NCBI GenBank assembly: GCA_963643175.1
Contig: CAVIJF010000002.1
Location: forward strand, 1-64,000
Length of the DNA stretch: 64,000 bases
Reading direction: 5' to 3'
Source of the DNA: CAMEON01 sp963643175
Lineage (GTDB): Bacteria; Bacillota; Clostridia; Oscillospirales; CAG-272
Part shown: piece by piece, positions 1 to 7,629 of the stretch
Numbering within the stretch: the stretch's first letter is position 1
Layout: each line of letters begins with the position of its first letter
Position numbers and translations under genes: made by a program
The notes under the pieces: model-generated
Told to the model about the DNA's origin: nothing
What the model saw: the letters and a program-made list of their open reading frames with translations, nothing else
Databases searched by the model: none

Positions 1-867
1 TTTCTTTCGGTGGCGGAGAACGGGAGTTTTTCCAAAACGGCGGAGGCGATGTTCATCTCCCCTACGGCGGTGATGAAGCAGATCGGCGCGCTGGAGGGGC
101 GGCTCGGTGTGACGCTGTTTTCCCGCACCAACCATGGTCTTGCGCTCACCGAGGCGGGCAAGAGTGTTCTGGACGACGCGAAATACCTTGTAGACTATAC
201 AAAGCGTGCGACGAAAAAGGCGCGGGAGATCGACCACCGGGAAAATCAGCGCTCCATCCGCATCGGTACCTCGGTCATGACACCGGCAAAATTCATTCTC
301 GACATTTGGGCAGACATTCAGTATCTTGCGCCGAATCTGAAAATCGAACTGATTCCGTTTGAAAACACGCCCGAAAACGCGCGTGAAATTCTGCGCAACC
401 TCGGCAAGCAGATTGATGTAGTTGCCGGAATTTACGACGACCACCTGATGACCGAGCGGAATTTTCAGGTGATTCATCTGGAGGATAAAGCGATTGCATT
501 CGCCGTGCCGCTGACAAGCCCGCTTGCCGCAAAAAAGGCCATTGCGCCGGGAGATCTGAAAGAAACCGGTGTGATGTTTATTCATCGCGGATGGAACTGC
601 TATATTGACAAACTGCGGGATGCCTGCGAAGACGCCTGCGTGAAGGTGACGGATTTTCCGTTTTTCAATCTGTCCGCATTCAATACGGCGGTAAAGGAAA
701 ATCTGCCGATCATTGCGGTAGATGGTTGGGAGAGTGTCCATCCGCTCCTGCGCATCGTTCCGTCGGAGGTGCCTGTCACGGTGCCTTATGGGATTATGTA
801 CTCGCCCGAGCCGTCGGGACAGGTCAAAAAATTCATCCTGACTGTGAACGAGATCGTCAACCGTTAA
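1..867 (+). CDS. LysR-family transcriptional regulator, 5'-truncated by the window edge
   Basis: A DNA-binding regulator of the LysR type. The reading frame is open to base 1, giving FLSVAENGSFSKTAEAMF, the middle of a LysR winged-helix N-terminus, so the start codon lies outside the window; the GTG at 10 is internal. The HTH occupies about residues 5-60 of the visible part (TAVMKQIGALEGRLGVTLF, then FSRTNHGLALTEAG). The remaining ~220 residues match the periplasmic-binding-protein-like effector domain in length and style. It is followed by an intrinsic terminator and then, co-directionally, by a redox gene cluster that it may control. That control is inference from position; the effector is unknown. 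Confidence 0.9.
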   Translation, partial: FLSVAENGSFSKTAEAMFISPTAVMKQIGALEGRLGVTLFSRTNHGLALTEAGKSVLDDAKYLVDYTKRATKKAREIDHRENQRSIRIGTSVMTPAKFILDIWADIQYLAPNLKIELIPFENTPENAREILRNLGKQIDVVAGIYDDHLMTERNFQVIHLEDKAIAFAVPLTSPLAAKKAIAPGDLKETGVMFIHRGWNCYIDKLRDACEDACVKVTDFPFFNLSAFNTAVKENLPIIAVDGWESVHPLLRIVPSEVPVTVPYGIMYSPEPSGQVKKFILTVNEIVNR

Positions 868-871
868 ATCA

Positions 872-906
872 GCAAAGCACCTGCCTGCGGGCGGGTGCTT
901 TTTGCT
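872..906 (+). terminator. Intrinsic terminator after the LysR gene
   Basis: GCAAAGCACC and GGGTGCTTTTTGC form a hairpin with a short GC-rich loop, followed by a T-rich tail. It lies five bases after the LysR stop codon. Confidence 0.8.
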
Positions 907-922
907 TTAACTATAAGTTGAT

Positions 923-970
923 ACGGAAAACTTTTCGGAGATTCCGTTTTTCCATTCTGTGTGATACAAT
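923..970 (+). promoter_or_regulatory. Promoter region with dyad before the aldo/keto reductase gene
   Basis: A good -10 (TACAAT, 965-970) lies about 35 bases before the ATG of the next gene. No good -35 is present at the right distance, which fits an activator-dependent promoter. An inverted repeat ACGGAA-N13-TTCCGT (923-928 and 942-947) covers the -35 region. It could be the operator of the adjacent LysR protein; this is inference. Confidence 0.4.
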
Positions 971-1003
971 AAGGGCACAAAAGAAAAACGGAGGTGTTCC
1001 ACG

Positions 1004-1891
1004 ATGGAATATGTAACTTTATCAAACGGAGTCAAAATGCCGCAGCTCGGCTACGGTGTTTATCAGGTATCCAAGGACGAATGCGAGCGGTGTGTGCTGG
1101 ACGCACTCTCGGTCGGCTACCGCCACATTGACACGGCGCAGAGCTATTTCAATGAGGAAGAGGTCGGCGAGGCGATTGTAAAATCCGGTGTGCCGAGAAG
1201 TGAAATCTTTCTGACCACCAAGGTTTGGGTGGAGCATTACGGGTACGACGAGACGAGGAAGTCGGTGCTGGAATCCATGCGCAAGCTGAAAACCAACTAT
1301 ATTGATCTGGTGCTTTTGCATCAGCCTTTCGCGGATGTTTACGGCGCATGGAGAGCGCTGGAGGATCTGTATGCCGAGGGCGTCATTAAGGCGATCGGTG
1401 TTTCTAACTTCTATCCCGACAGGCTGGTTGACATCTGCTCCTTTGCCCGCATCAAGCCGATGGTCAATCAGGTGGAGACGCACCCGCACAATCAGCAAAT
1501 CGAAGCGCACGAATGGATGGTCAGGTACGGCGTACAGCATGAGGCGTGGGCGCCGTTCGGCGAAGGCAGAGGCGGTATGTTCGAGGAGCCGGTGCTTGTG
1601 GAGATCGGCAAAAAGTACGGCAAGACCTCGGCACAGGTCATTCTCCGTTGGGAACTGCAGCGCGGGATCGTAGTCATCCCGAAATCGGTTCACAAGGAGC
1701 GGATGGAGCAGAATTTCGATGTGCTCGACTTCACGCTCTCGGATGACGATATGAAAGCAATCGCGGCGCTGGATAAGATGCAAAGCTCTTTCTTCTCGCA
1801 CACTGACCCCAAAATGGTGGAGTGGTTTGCGCAGATGGTGGAGGAGCGCAAGCATAACAATGACCACCGCAAGGAAAAGAAAAATTGGTAA
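1004..1891 (+). CDS. Aldo/keto reductase
   Basis: An NAD(P)H-dependent carbonyl reductase of the AKR superfamily, 295 residues, the usual length for a TIM-barrel AKR. The catalytic tetrad is visible: Asp43 and Tyr48 in RHIDTAQSYFNEEEVG, Lys73 in TTKVW and His106 in LLHQPF. The GVSNF motif lies around residue 130 and the cofactor-binding IPKSVHKERMEQN near residue 225. The start is supported by GGAGG at 991-995, nine bases before the ATG. It opens a cluster of flavodoxin genes and ends one base into the Shine-Dalgarno of the next gene, so it is probably the first gene of a redox operon. The substrate cannot be read from the sequence. Confidence 0.93.
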   Translation: MEYVTLSNGVKMPQLGYGVYQVSKDECERCVLDALSVGYRHIDTAQSYFNEEEVGEAIVKSGVPRSEIFLTTKVWVEHYGYDETRKSVLESMRKLKTNYIDLVLLHQPFADVYGAWRALEDLYAEGVIKAIGVSNFYPDRLVDICSFARIKPMVNQVETHPHNQQIEAHEWMVRYGVQHEAWAPFGEGRGGMFEEPVLVEIGKKYGKTSAQVILRWELQRGIVVIPKSVHKERMEQNFDVLDFTLSDDDMKAIAALDKMQSSFFSHTDPKMVEWFAQMVEERKHNNDHRKEKKNW

Positions 1892-1904
1892 GGAGAAACC
1901 CAAA

Positions 1905-2615
1905 ATGAAAAAATTCATTGCATTTTTACTCGGAATCATCATGATATTCTCGCTTGCGGCATGCACGGGAACAACCTCCGATACTCCGTCGGGAACGACC
2001 GCAAACAACGGTTCACAGGACACGACAAATAATACTAACGACACGAAAAAGCCCGACAACACCACATCCGGTGAAAACAGCACAAGCGATACAACTGATT
2101 CTACCGATACGCCGGACACGCCGATAGCGGGCGGCAAAACGCTTGTCGTCTACTTCTCCGGCAGCGGCAACACAAAACGGATTGCGGAAAACATTGCCGC
2201 GGCAACGGGCGGAACGCTTTTTGAGCTTGTTCCGGTAACACCCTACACAAGCGCCGACCTCAGCTGGACGACTTCGGGCAGCCGCGTCAACCGCGAACAC
2301 GACAACGAATCGCTGCGCGACATTCCGCTGGTCACAACAACGCCCGAAAACTTTGACGAATACGATACGGTCTTTATCGGCTACCCCATCTGGTGGGGCA
2401 TCGCGGCATGGCCGGTCAACAACTTCGTGAAAAGCAACGATTTCACAGGCAAGACGGTCATTCCGTTCGCCACCTCCGCAAGCTCCGGTATGGGACAGAG
2501 CGGAACACTCCTTGCCGAAATGGCAGGCACGGGCAATTGGAAACAGGGGCATAGATTCTCCTCCGGCGCAAGTAAATCTGCCGTTGAAGATTGGGTAAAC
2601 AGTTTGAAAGCTTGA
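1905..2615 (+). CDS. Flavodoxin-domain lipoprotein
   Basis: A 236-residue lipoprotein with a flavodoxin fold, expected on the outer face of the membrane. The signal peptide ends in lipobox LAAC (Cys about 21). A Thr/Ser/Asn-rich linker follows (about residues 23-80), then the flavodoxin domain with the FMN phosphate loop FSGSGNTKR and the GYPIWWGIAAWPV loop. The ATG at 1905 is chosen over in-frame upstream starts because AGGAG (1891-1895) sits nine bases before it and the signal peptide begins there. The gene follows the aldo/keto reductase by 13 bases. A role in extracytoplasmic electron transfer is inferred from the fold, the lipobox and the neighbouring DUF4405 gene. Confidence 0.88.
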   Translation: MKKFIAFLLGIIMIFSLAACTGTTSDTPSGTTANNGSQDTTNNTNDTKKPDNTTSGENSTSDTTDSTDTPDTPIAGGKTLVVYFSGSGNTKRIAENIAAATGGTLFELVPVTPYTSADLSWTTSGSRVNREHDNESLRDIPLVTTTPENFDEYDTVFIGYPIWWGIAAWPVNNFVKSNDFTGKTVIPFATSASSGMGQSGTLLAEMAGTGNWKQGHRFSSGASKSAVEDWVNSLKA

Positions 2616-2633
2616 AGTGAGCCGCGTTAAAAA

Positions 2634-3344
2634 ATGAAACTCATGAAATCATGGAAACGCATAGCAAAGCCGGTGACGGATGCCGCGATGTTTGTCCTCT
2701 TTCTGCTCGTGATGGGAGAGGCAAAGCTGCCGGGCGCGGCGCATGAATGGCTCGGCATCGCGCTGTTTGTACTGTTCCTCTTTCATACGGCGCTGAATAT
2801 CCGCTGGTACCGCGCGCTTTTTCGTGGGCGCTATCCGGCAAAACGGGTGGTGCAGACCGTAGTCAATCTCGCACTGCTGATTGTCATGCTCGGCTGTATG
2901 GTCAGCGCCGTGCCGATCTCCGGCACCGTGTTTGCCGCGCTTCCGATGGGCGGCGCACAAATGGGGCGAACCCTGCACCTCGTTTCCACGGCGTGGGCGT
3001 TCCTTCTGTCCTCGGTGCATCTCGGACTGCATCTTCCGGCGTTGTTTCGGAAAATTCTGCGCGGGCGGCGGGCGGATAAAGCTTTCTGTCTGCTCCTCGG
3101 TGCCATTATGACGGCTTTTGTCATATACGGCGCAACCGTCTTTGCAGAACGCCGATTCTGGGAGGAGCTGCTTTGCACGGTCGCATTCAAGGACTACGGA
3201 AGTGCATACCATACCGGCTTTTTCGCCTATACATTTAATACCCTCATGCTTTCGCTCGGTCTCGCGTTTTTCTCCTGCGGGCTGAGTCTGCTACTCGACA
3301 AAATCAACAGGAAAGGAAAAAAGACCAATGAAACATCTGCATAA
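2634..3344 (+). CDS. DUF4405-like multi-pass membrane protein
   Basis: A 236-residue protein with about five hydrophobic segments (residues ~16-30, 38-55, 78-98, 120-135, 150-170) and a last one near 205-225. The arrangement, with histidines inside or next to membrane helices (HEWLGIALFVLFLFHTALN, and LHLVSTAWAFLLSSVHLGLHL), resembles DUF4405/cytochrome b561-like proteins, which may bind heme in the membrane. It sits between two flavodoxin lipoproteins and its 3' end overlaps the start of the second by 17 bases. A transmembrane electron-transfer partner role is inference. No strong Shine-Dalgarno is seen before the ATG. Confidence 0.75.
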   Translation: MKLMKSWKRIAKPVTDAAMFVLFLLVMGEAKLPGAAHEWLGIALFVLFLFHTALNIRWYRALFRGRYPAKRVVQTVVNLALLIVMLGCMVSAVPISGTVFAALPMGGAQMGRTLHLVSTAWAFLLSSVHLGLHLPALFRKILRGRRADKAFCLLLGAIMTAFVIYGATVFAERRFWEELLCTVAFKDYGSAYHTGFFAYTFNTLMLSLGLAFFSCGLSLLLDKINRKGKKTNETSA

Positions 3345-3939
3345 AATGCTTGCGATCCTGCTTGCGCTCACAACACTCCTTTTGTTTGCCGCCTGTTCGT
3401 CGGGTGGCGGGCATACCCCGATTGCAAACGATCCGGAAGCCCCCGTCAATGGAGAGGGCAAAATTTTAGTTGCCTATTTCTCCTGGTCGGGCAACACGCA
3501 GACCATGGCAAACCTGGTCGCCGAAAAGACGGGCGGCGAGCTGTTCCGCATCGTCCCCGAGGTCGCCTATACGCAAAGCGATGTGTTTGACCGTTCCAAA
3601 AACGAGCTTGATAATGGCACCCGCCCCGCGATCACCACGCATATCGACGCTGAGGTCATGGCGGGCTATGATACGGTATTTCTGGGCTTTCCGATCTGGT
3701 GGTACGATCTGCCGATGCCTGTGTGGACATTCCTGGAGGAGTATGATTTCAGCGGAAAGACCGTGATCCCGTTCTTTACGCACAACGGATCGTCCTCGGG
3801 CGCGGGAAGTCTCGGCACACTGAAAAAACTGCTCCCGTCGGCAACGGTCAGAACGGGCGACGCGCTGTCGGTTGCGGGAAACAGCGTATCGGATGCTGAA
3901 AACAAGGTAGACAGCTGGCTTTCGGGGCTTGGCTACTAA
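3328..3939 (+). CDS. Flavodoxin-domain lipoprotein
   Basis: A second secreted flavodoxin, 203 residues. The signal peptide is followed by lipobox FAAC (Cys about 23). The flavodoxin domain starts near residue 45 with the FMN phosphate loop FSWSGNTQT and contains GFPIWWYDLPMPV, which matches the corresponding loop of the paralogue at 1905-2615. The linker is shorter than in the paralogue. AGGAAAGG lies upstream of the ATG inside the end of the DUF4405 gene, and the 17-base overlap suggests translational coupling. FMN binding is read from the family motif; the redox partner is unknown. Confidence 0.88.
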   Translation: MKHLHKMLAILLALTTLLLFAACSSGGGHTPIANDPEAPVNGEGKILVAYFSWSGNTQTMANLVAEKTGGELFRIVPEVAYTQSDVFDRSKNELDNGTRPAITTHIDAEVMAGYDTVFLGFPIWWYDLPMPVWTFLEEYDFSGKTVIPFFTHNGSSSGAGSLGTLKKLLPSATVRTGDALSVAGNSVSDAENKVDSWLSGLGY

Positions 3940-3956
3940 AGTCGGGAGGTTTTGTT

Positions 3957-4493
3957 ATGAAAAATGTATTGATTCTTTCGGGCAGTCCGCGAAAAGGCGG
4001 TAACTCGGATATTCTTTGCGATGAATTTGCACGCGGAGCGGCGGAACGCGGCAACCATGTGGAAAAGATCCGTGTGTCGGACAAGAAAATCGGCTATTGC
4101 CGCGCCTGCTACTATTGCCGCGATAACGGCGGTGCGTGCGTACTCAAGGATGACATGGCAGAGGTGCTTCAGAAGATGATCGATGCCGATGTCATCGTGC
4201 TGGCAAGCCCGGTTTACTTCTATTCCATCGACGCGCAGCTCAAAGCCGTCATCGACCGCACGCTTGCCCGTTGGACAGAGGTGAAGAACAAGGAGTTTTA
4301 CTACATCATCACCTGTGCGGACGGAGAGAAAGCCTCTGCCGAAGCCACGCTTGCCTGCATGCGCGGATATGCCGACTGTGTGGACGGCGCGGTTGAGCGC
4401 GGCGTGATTTACGGGACGGGCGTTTATCAGAAAGGGGAAATCAGCATCTCTCCCGCCATGAAGCAGGCATACGAAATGGGGCGGTCGGTGTGA
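3957..4493 (+). CDS. NADPH-dependent FMN reductase / flavodoxin-family protein
   Basis: A cytoplasmic flavoprotein of 178 residues with no signal peptide. The N-terminal phosphate-binding loop is SGSPRKGGNS (residues 8-17). A cysteine cluster CRACYYCRDNGGAC (about 48-62) is of the kind found in the iron-sulfur flavoprotein/NADPH-dependent FMN reductase families. The ASPVYFYSIDAQLKAVIDR segment is the conserved flavin and dimer region. CGGGAGG lies just before the ATG. It is the only cytoplasmic flavoprotein in this cluster, so it could feed electrons to the membrane and lipoprotein partners (inference). Confidence 0.85.
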   Translation: MKNVLILSGSPRKGGNSDILCDEFARGAAERGNHVEKIRVSDKKIGYCRACYYCRDNGGACVLKDDMAEVLQKMIDADVIVLASPVYFYSIDAQLKAVIDRTLARWTEVKNKEFYYIITCADGEKASAEATLACMRGYADCVDGAVERGVIYGTGVYQKGEISISPAMKQAYEMGRSV

Positions 4494-4976
4494 CGCGGAC
4501 ACTTGCACTTATTCTGTGCGCGCTTTTCCTGCTCGCATTTGCCGGATGTGCTGCAGGCCCGTCGGAATCCATTCCGGACAAGCCGCATACGGGCGCCAGA
4601 ACGCCGGAAACAAGTGATGAAACAGGCGGCGCGACCGCCGGCGGAACAGAAACACCCGGACAGACGCCGGAGAAGTTGTAGTTGACTTTGGTTTCCTCCC
4701 CGTTCATGACCTGTCTGCCGTCCCCGGTTGCGGTTGCTGGGGCGGTTGCCGCTGAGCCGCCCATTGCCGGTTCTCCTCCTATTTGGCTTGCGGGAACGGC
4801 TAGCCGCTGCCGTGACCGCCACGATCACACCCACAGCTAAAAGCAGTGTTACGGCGGTGACGGTGACCGCCCGGTTGGCAATAAACCGTTTGAGCCGGTT
4901 TGCCGTGCTTTTTTGTCCGTTTTGTAGCTGTTTCCCATACCTTCCGGGATTCCGGGGAACGTGCCTCCTCCGCCAT
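4441..4976 (-). pseudogene. Possible decayed small membrane-protein gene
   Basis: On the minus strand an ATG at 4974-4976 begins MAEEARSPESRKVWETATKR. Shifting by one base at an A6 run (plus-strand T6 near 4909-4914) continues into another frame with a basic segment and one good membrane helix (AVTVTAVTLLLAVGVIVAVT). A further shift reaches a frame with GGAGGAG before an ATG at 4764. No single frame is intact, and the 3' part is antisense to the small lipoprotein. This may be a decayed gene or coincidence; no family is recognised. Nothing else is seen between 4682 and 5000. Confidence 0.25.
4490..4681 (+). CDS. Tiny lipoprotein, possibly a truncated flavodoxin lipoprotein
   Basis: A 63-residue ORF with a GTG start that overlaps the preceding stop by four bases (GTGA). 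It has a convincing lipoprotein signal peptide (LALILCALFLLAFAGC, Cys about 19) followed only by a Pro/Thr/Gly-rich linker and a stop. This is the N-terminal layout of the two flavodoxin lipoproteins upstream, without the flavodoxin domain. It may be a real small lipoprotein or a truncated third paralogue. Nothing flavodoxin-like is found in any frame downstream. Confidence 0.45.
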   Translation: MTRTLALILCALFLLAFAGCAAGPSESIPDKPHTGARTPETSDETGGATAGGTETPGQTPEKL

Positions 4977-5002
4977 CCCAACGGGATTTTTCGGTGCCGC
5001 CC

Positions 5003-5031
5003 TTGACAAACCCGGAAGGGTGTGCTATACT
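5003..5031 (+). promoter_or_regulatory. Sigma-70 type promoter for the rhamnosidase-like gene
   Basis: TTGACA (5003-5008), a 17-base spacer and TATACT (5026-5031), about 50 bases before the start codon at 5084. Confidence 0.85.
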
Positions 5032-5083
5032 GGCAACACAATTCCGGCACATCCGATGTGCCGTCTGAAAGGATTATACGACA

Positions 5084-7534
5084 GTGGAACATACAGAATT
5101 ATTCCGGGGGGCACAGCCGGTTGCGTTCCCGCAGACTGAGGAGGAGCGCGCCGCCGCCCGGCGGGAGGGCGTGCGCCAGTACGGCTTTCATGCCGCCCTG
5201 ACCCTGACAGCCCGTCCGGCATGTGCGGTGCTCCGCATCGCCGGACGGCATGTATTCCGTGTGTACATAAACCGCCGGGTGGTGCTGAACGGCCCCGCCC
5301 GCACGGCGCATGGCTATGCGCGGGTGGATGCACTGGATGTGACTGCCTGCCTGCACCACGGAACCAACCATATCGCCGTGGAAATGCTGGTATACGGCGA
5401 CGTGTACAACGGCTACTCCAACGACTGCACGCTGGAGCCGGACGGCTTCCTGCTCTGTGAGCTGGAGGCGGACGGACAGATACTGACCGCTACCGGCGGC
5501 GCCGACTGGGGCGCCTGCCGCATCACGGCGCGGGCGGCGAATGCCCCGCGCATCTCGCACTGCCGCGAGGCATCCGAGATATACACATTGGAGCCGGGCT
5601 GGGACGGCTGGATCCTGGGTGAGCCGACCGGGGCGGGCTTCTGCCTGCCGGCTCCGGCGCACGCACCGCGCCTGCTCCCGCACACCGCTGCCCCGATAAA
5701 GCCTGCCGTGCGCCGCTTCTCCCGTGTGTGCGGCTACGGGGCGTGCGCGACGGACTGCGACATGCAGCTGCCCGGGCTGTTTTTTGAGAACAATCCCGGC
5801 TACTACCCCGCCGGATACTACGCAGCCCTGCCGGAGCACCCGCTGGAGGATTGCCGCCGCACGCGGGAGTATTCCGGCTCCGGCATCCGGCTGACCGGAA
5901 CCGGGGATGCGCTGACGCTGACCGGCGCGGAGGATTCCTTCATCCTGCTTGAAGGGGCTTGCAACACGACCGGGTTCCCGTATATCCGCTTCACCTGCGA
6001 AAAGCCCGGAACCGTTGACATCGTGCGGAGCGAGATACTCACGCCGGACGGCAGCTTTGCCTACAATCATAACACCGTCACCCGCTTGCACGTTCCCGCC
6101 GGTACGTGGAACTTTACGGCGATGGAGGCAGGCGTGGCACGCTGGCTGAAGCTGTACTTCCGGGGGACCGGTACCGTGACGCTGTACGGCGCCGGGATGC
6201 TGGTGCATGAGTACGCGGACGAAAACCGCGCCTCTTTCCTCTGCTCGGACGGGGACGCAAACCGCCTGTACGATGCGGCGAAGCGCACGCTTCTGTGCAA
6301 TATGCAGGATATTTTCATGGACTGCCCCGACCGGGAGCGCGGCGGCTGGCTGTGCGATTCGCTCTGGACGGCGCGGGCGGCGGCGATGCTGACCGGGGAC
6401 GGCCGCGTGGAGCGCGAATATCTGGAAACCTTCCTGCTGACCCCGGCGGACGGGATGTTCCGGGGCTTTTTCCCGGAGGTATATCCGGGCAACAAGCCGG
6501 ATTATGCCGCCATGACAGGCATTACCTCGTGGTCGTTCTGGCTGATGTGCGAGCTGTGCGAGTATGTGCGCCGCACGGGCGACACGGAACTGCGCGACCG
6601 GTTTGCCGACCGGGTAGCCGCATTCGTGGACGGAAGCCGGAGCTTTATCGGGCAGAGCGGTCTGTTGGAGCGCCTGCCGTGGCTGTTCATCGACTGGTCG
6701 GTGTCCAATTACAGCGAGTATCAGACCCCCATCTCGGTTCCTGCCAATGCTCTGTATGCGTATATGCTGGCAGAACTTGGCGGACTCTATGCCCGCCCCG
6801 ACTGGAGCGCGGCAGGGGAACGGATGCGCGGGATTCTGCGTGAGGCGGTACTGGGCAGTCAGCTGCCGGCAGCGGTCCGGATGCTTCCGGACAGTCTGGA
6901 ACAGCGTCCGGACGGCAGTCTGCACGGGCGCGGGCGCTCCTCCGAAACGGGCATCGCCACCTGCCTGTGGGCGGGTCTGTTTGCGCCGGGCGAGCTTCCG
7001 GCGCTGGACAGTGCCTTCCGCGACTGCATGGGTGTAGCGCCCCGCTTTGCGCCCAATCCGGAAATCGGGCGGAGCCAGCTGTTTATCGGGTTGTGCATCC
7101 GGCTGGATGCGCTGGCGCGGCGCGGCTGCTATGACACGCTGTACGCGGAGTTGAATGCCCTCTACCTGCCGCAGCTGCGTGAGGGACCGGGGACACTCTG
7201 GGAAAGTGTCTGCATAGATAACTCCTCCCGCTGCCACGGGTTCACCTCCCATGCGGGCGTGCATCTTGTGCGCGACGTGCTGGGAATCGGCGAGCCGGAC
7301 AGGCTGAACCGGACGCTGACGGTGGCGCCGCACCTTTGCGGTCTGCGCTGGGCGCGGGGTACACTGGAGCTGCCGGAGGGCATGGCGGCGGTCGCATGGC
7401 AGTACGACAGCGACAGCTTCTCCATGACCTGTCAGATACCGGAGGCGTATACGGTTCGTGTCCGGGCGCCCCGTGAGGTCGGTATGCTGGATCCGGAGCG
7501 GGTACATATCACGATAAACGGTCGGAATATCTGA
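5084..7534 (+). CDS. Alpha-L-rhamnosidase-like glycoside hydrolase (GH78-related)
   Basis: An 816-residue protein with no signal peptide, so probably cytoplasmic. The N-terminal ~330 residues look like beta-sandwich domains. The middle has an (alpha/alpha)6-barrel signature with the acidic motif DCPDRERGGWLCDS (about 410), which corresponds to the catalytic-domain motif of GH78 rhamnosidases. A C-terminal beta domain follows. The GTG start at 5084 has GAAAGGA about ten bases upstream and lies just downstream of a strong promoter. Family knowledge supports release of terminal rhamnose or a related sugar from plant or microbial glycans. The exact substrate is not readable. A second, diverged GH78-like gene lies at 16122. 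Confidence 0.75.
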   Translation: MEHTELFRGAQPVAFPQTEEERAAARREGVRQYGFHAALTLTARPACAVLRIAGRHVFRVYINRRVVLNGPARTAHGYARVDALDVTACLHHGTNHIAVEMLVYGDVYNGYSNDCTLEPDGFLLCELEADGQILTATGGADWGACRITARAANAPRISHCREASEIYTLEPGWDGWILGEPTGAGFCLPAPAHAPRLLPHTAAPIKPAVRRFSRVCGYGACATDCDMQLPGLFFENNPGYYPAGYYAALPEHPLEDCRRTREYSGSGIRLTGTGDALTLTGAEDSFILLEGACNTTGFPYIRFTCEKPGTVDIVRSEILTPDGSFAYNHNTVTRLHVPAGTWNFTAMEAGVARWLKLYFRGTGTVTLYGAGMLVHEYADENRASFLCSDGDANRLYDAAKRTLLCNMQDIFMDCPDRERGGWLCDSLWTARAAAMLTGDGRVEREYLETFLLTPADGMFRGFFPEVYPGNKPDYAAMTGITSWSFWLMCELCEYVRRTGDTELRDRFADRVAAFVDGSRSFIGQSGLLERLPWLFIDWSVSNYSEYQTPISVPANALYAYMLAELGGLYARPDWSAAGERMRGILREAVLGSQLPAAVRMLPDSLEQRPDGSLHGRGRSSETGIATCLWAGLFAPGELPALDSAFRDCMGVAPRFAPNPEIGRSQLFIGLCIRLDALARRGCYDTLYAELNALYLPQLREGPGTLWESVCIDNSSRCHGFTSHAGVHLVRDVLGIGEPDRLNRTLTVAPHLCGLRWARGTLELPEGMAAVAWQYDSDSFSMTCQIPEAYTVRVRAPREVGMLDPERVHITINGRNI

Positions 7535-7542
7535 GGTTCTTT

Positions 7543-7602
7543 AGGCTTCACCGCGCAATTCCGACTGCGCAATTGCACCATCGGAATTGCGCGGTGAAGC
7601 CT
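7543..7602. repeat. Dispersed palindromic repeat, copy A
   Basis: Two perfect 22-base arms (7543-7564 and 7581-7602) flank a 16-base centre that includes TGCGCAATTGCA. The same element recurs at 13976-14035 and, truncated, at 63716-63758. This copy lies between the rhamnosidase-like gene and the MBL-fold gene. As RNA it would form a very stable hairpin, although no long T-run follows. Confidence 0.9.
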
Positions 7603-7629
7603 TTATTTGACGGAGAGAGGGGGGCGTGT

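Noticed and set aside
5099..7507. 802-codon minus-strand ORF opposite the rhamnosidase-like gene
   Set aside because: It is antisense to a gene with family motifs and its own promoter. Long antisense frames are expected at this GC content; the translation is Arg/His/Gln-rich without domains.
7573..7629. Upstream TTG start for the MBL-fold gene
   Set aside because: It lies inside the palindromic repeat, while the ATG at 7630 has a proper Shine-Dalgarno and begins a signal anchor.
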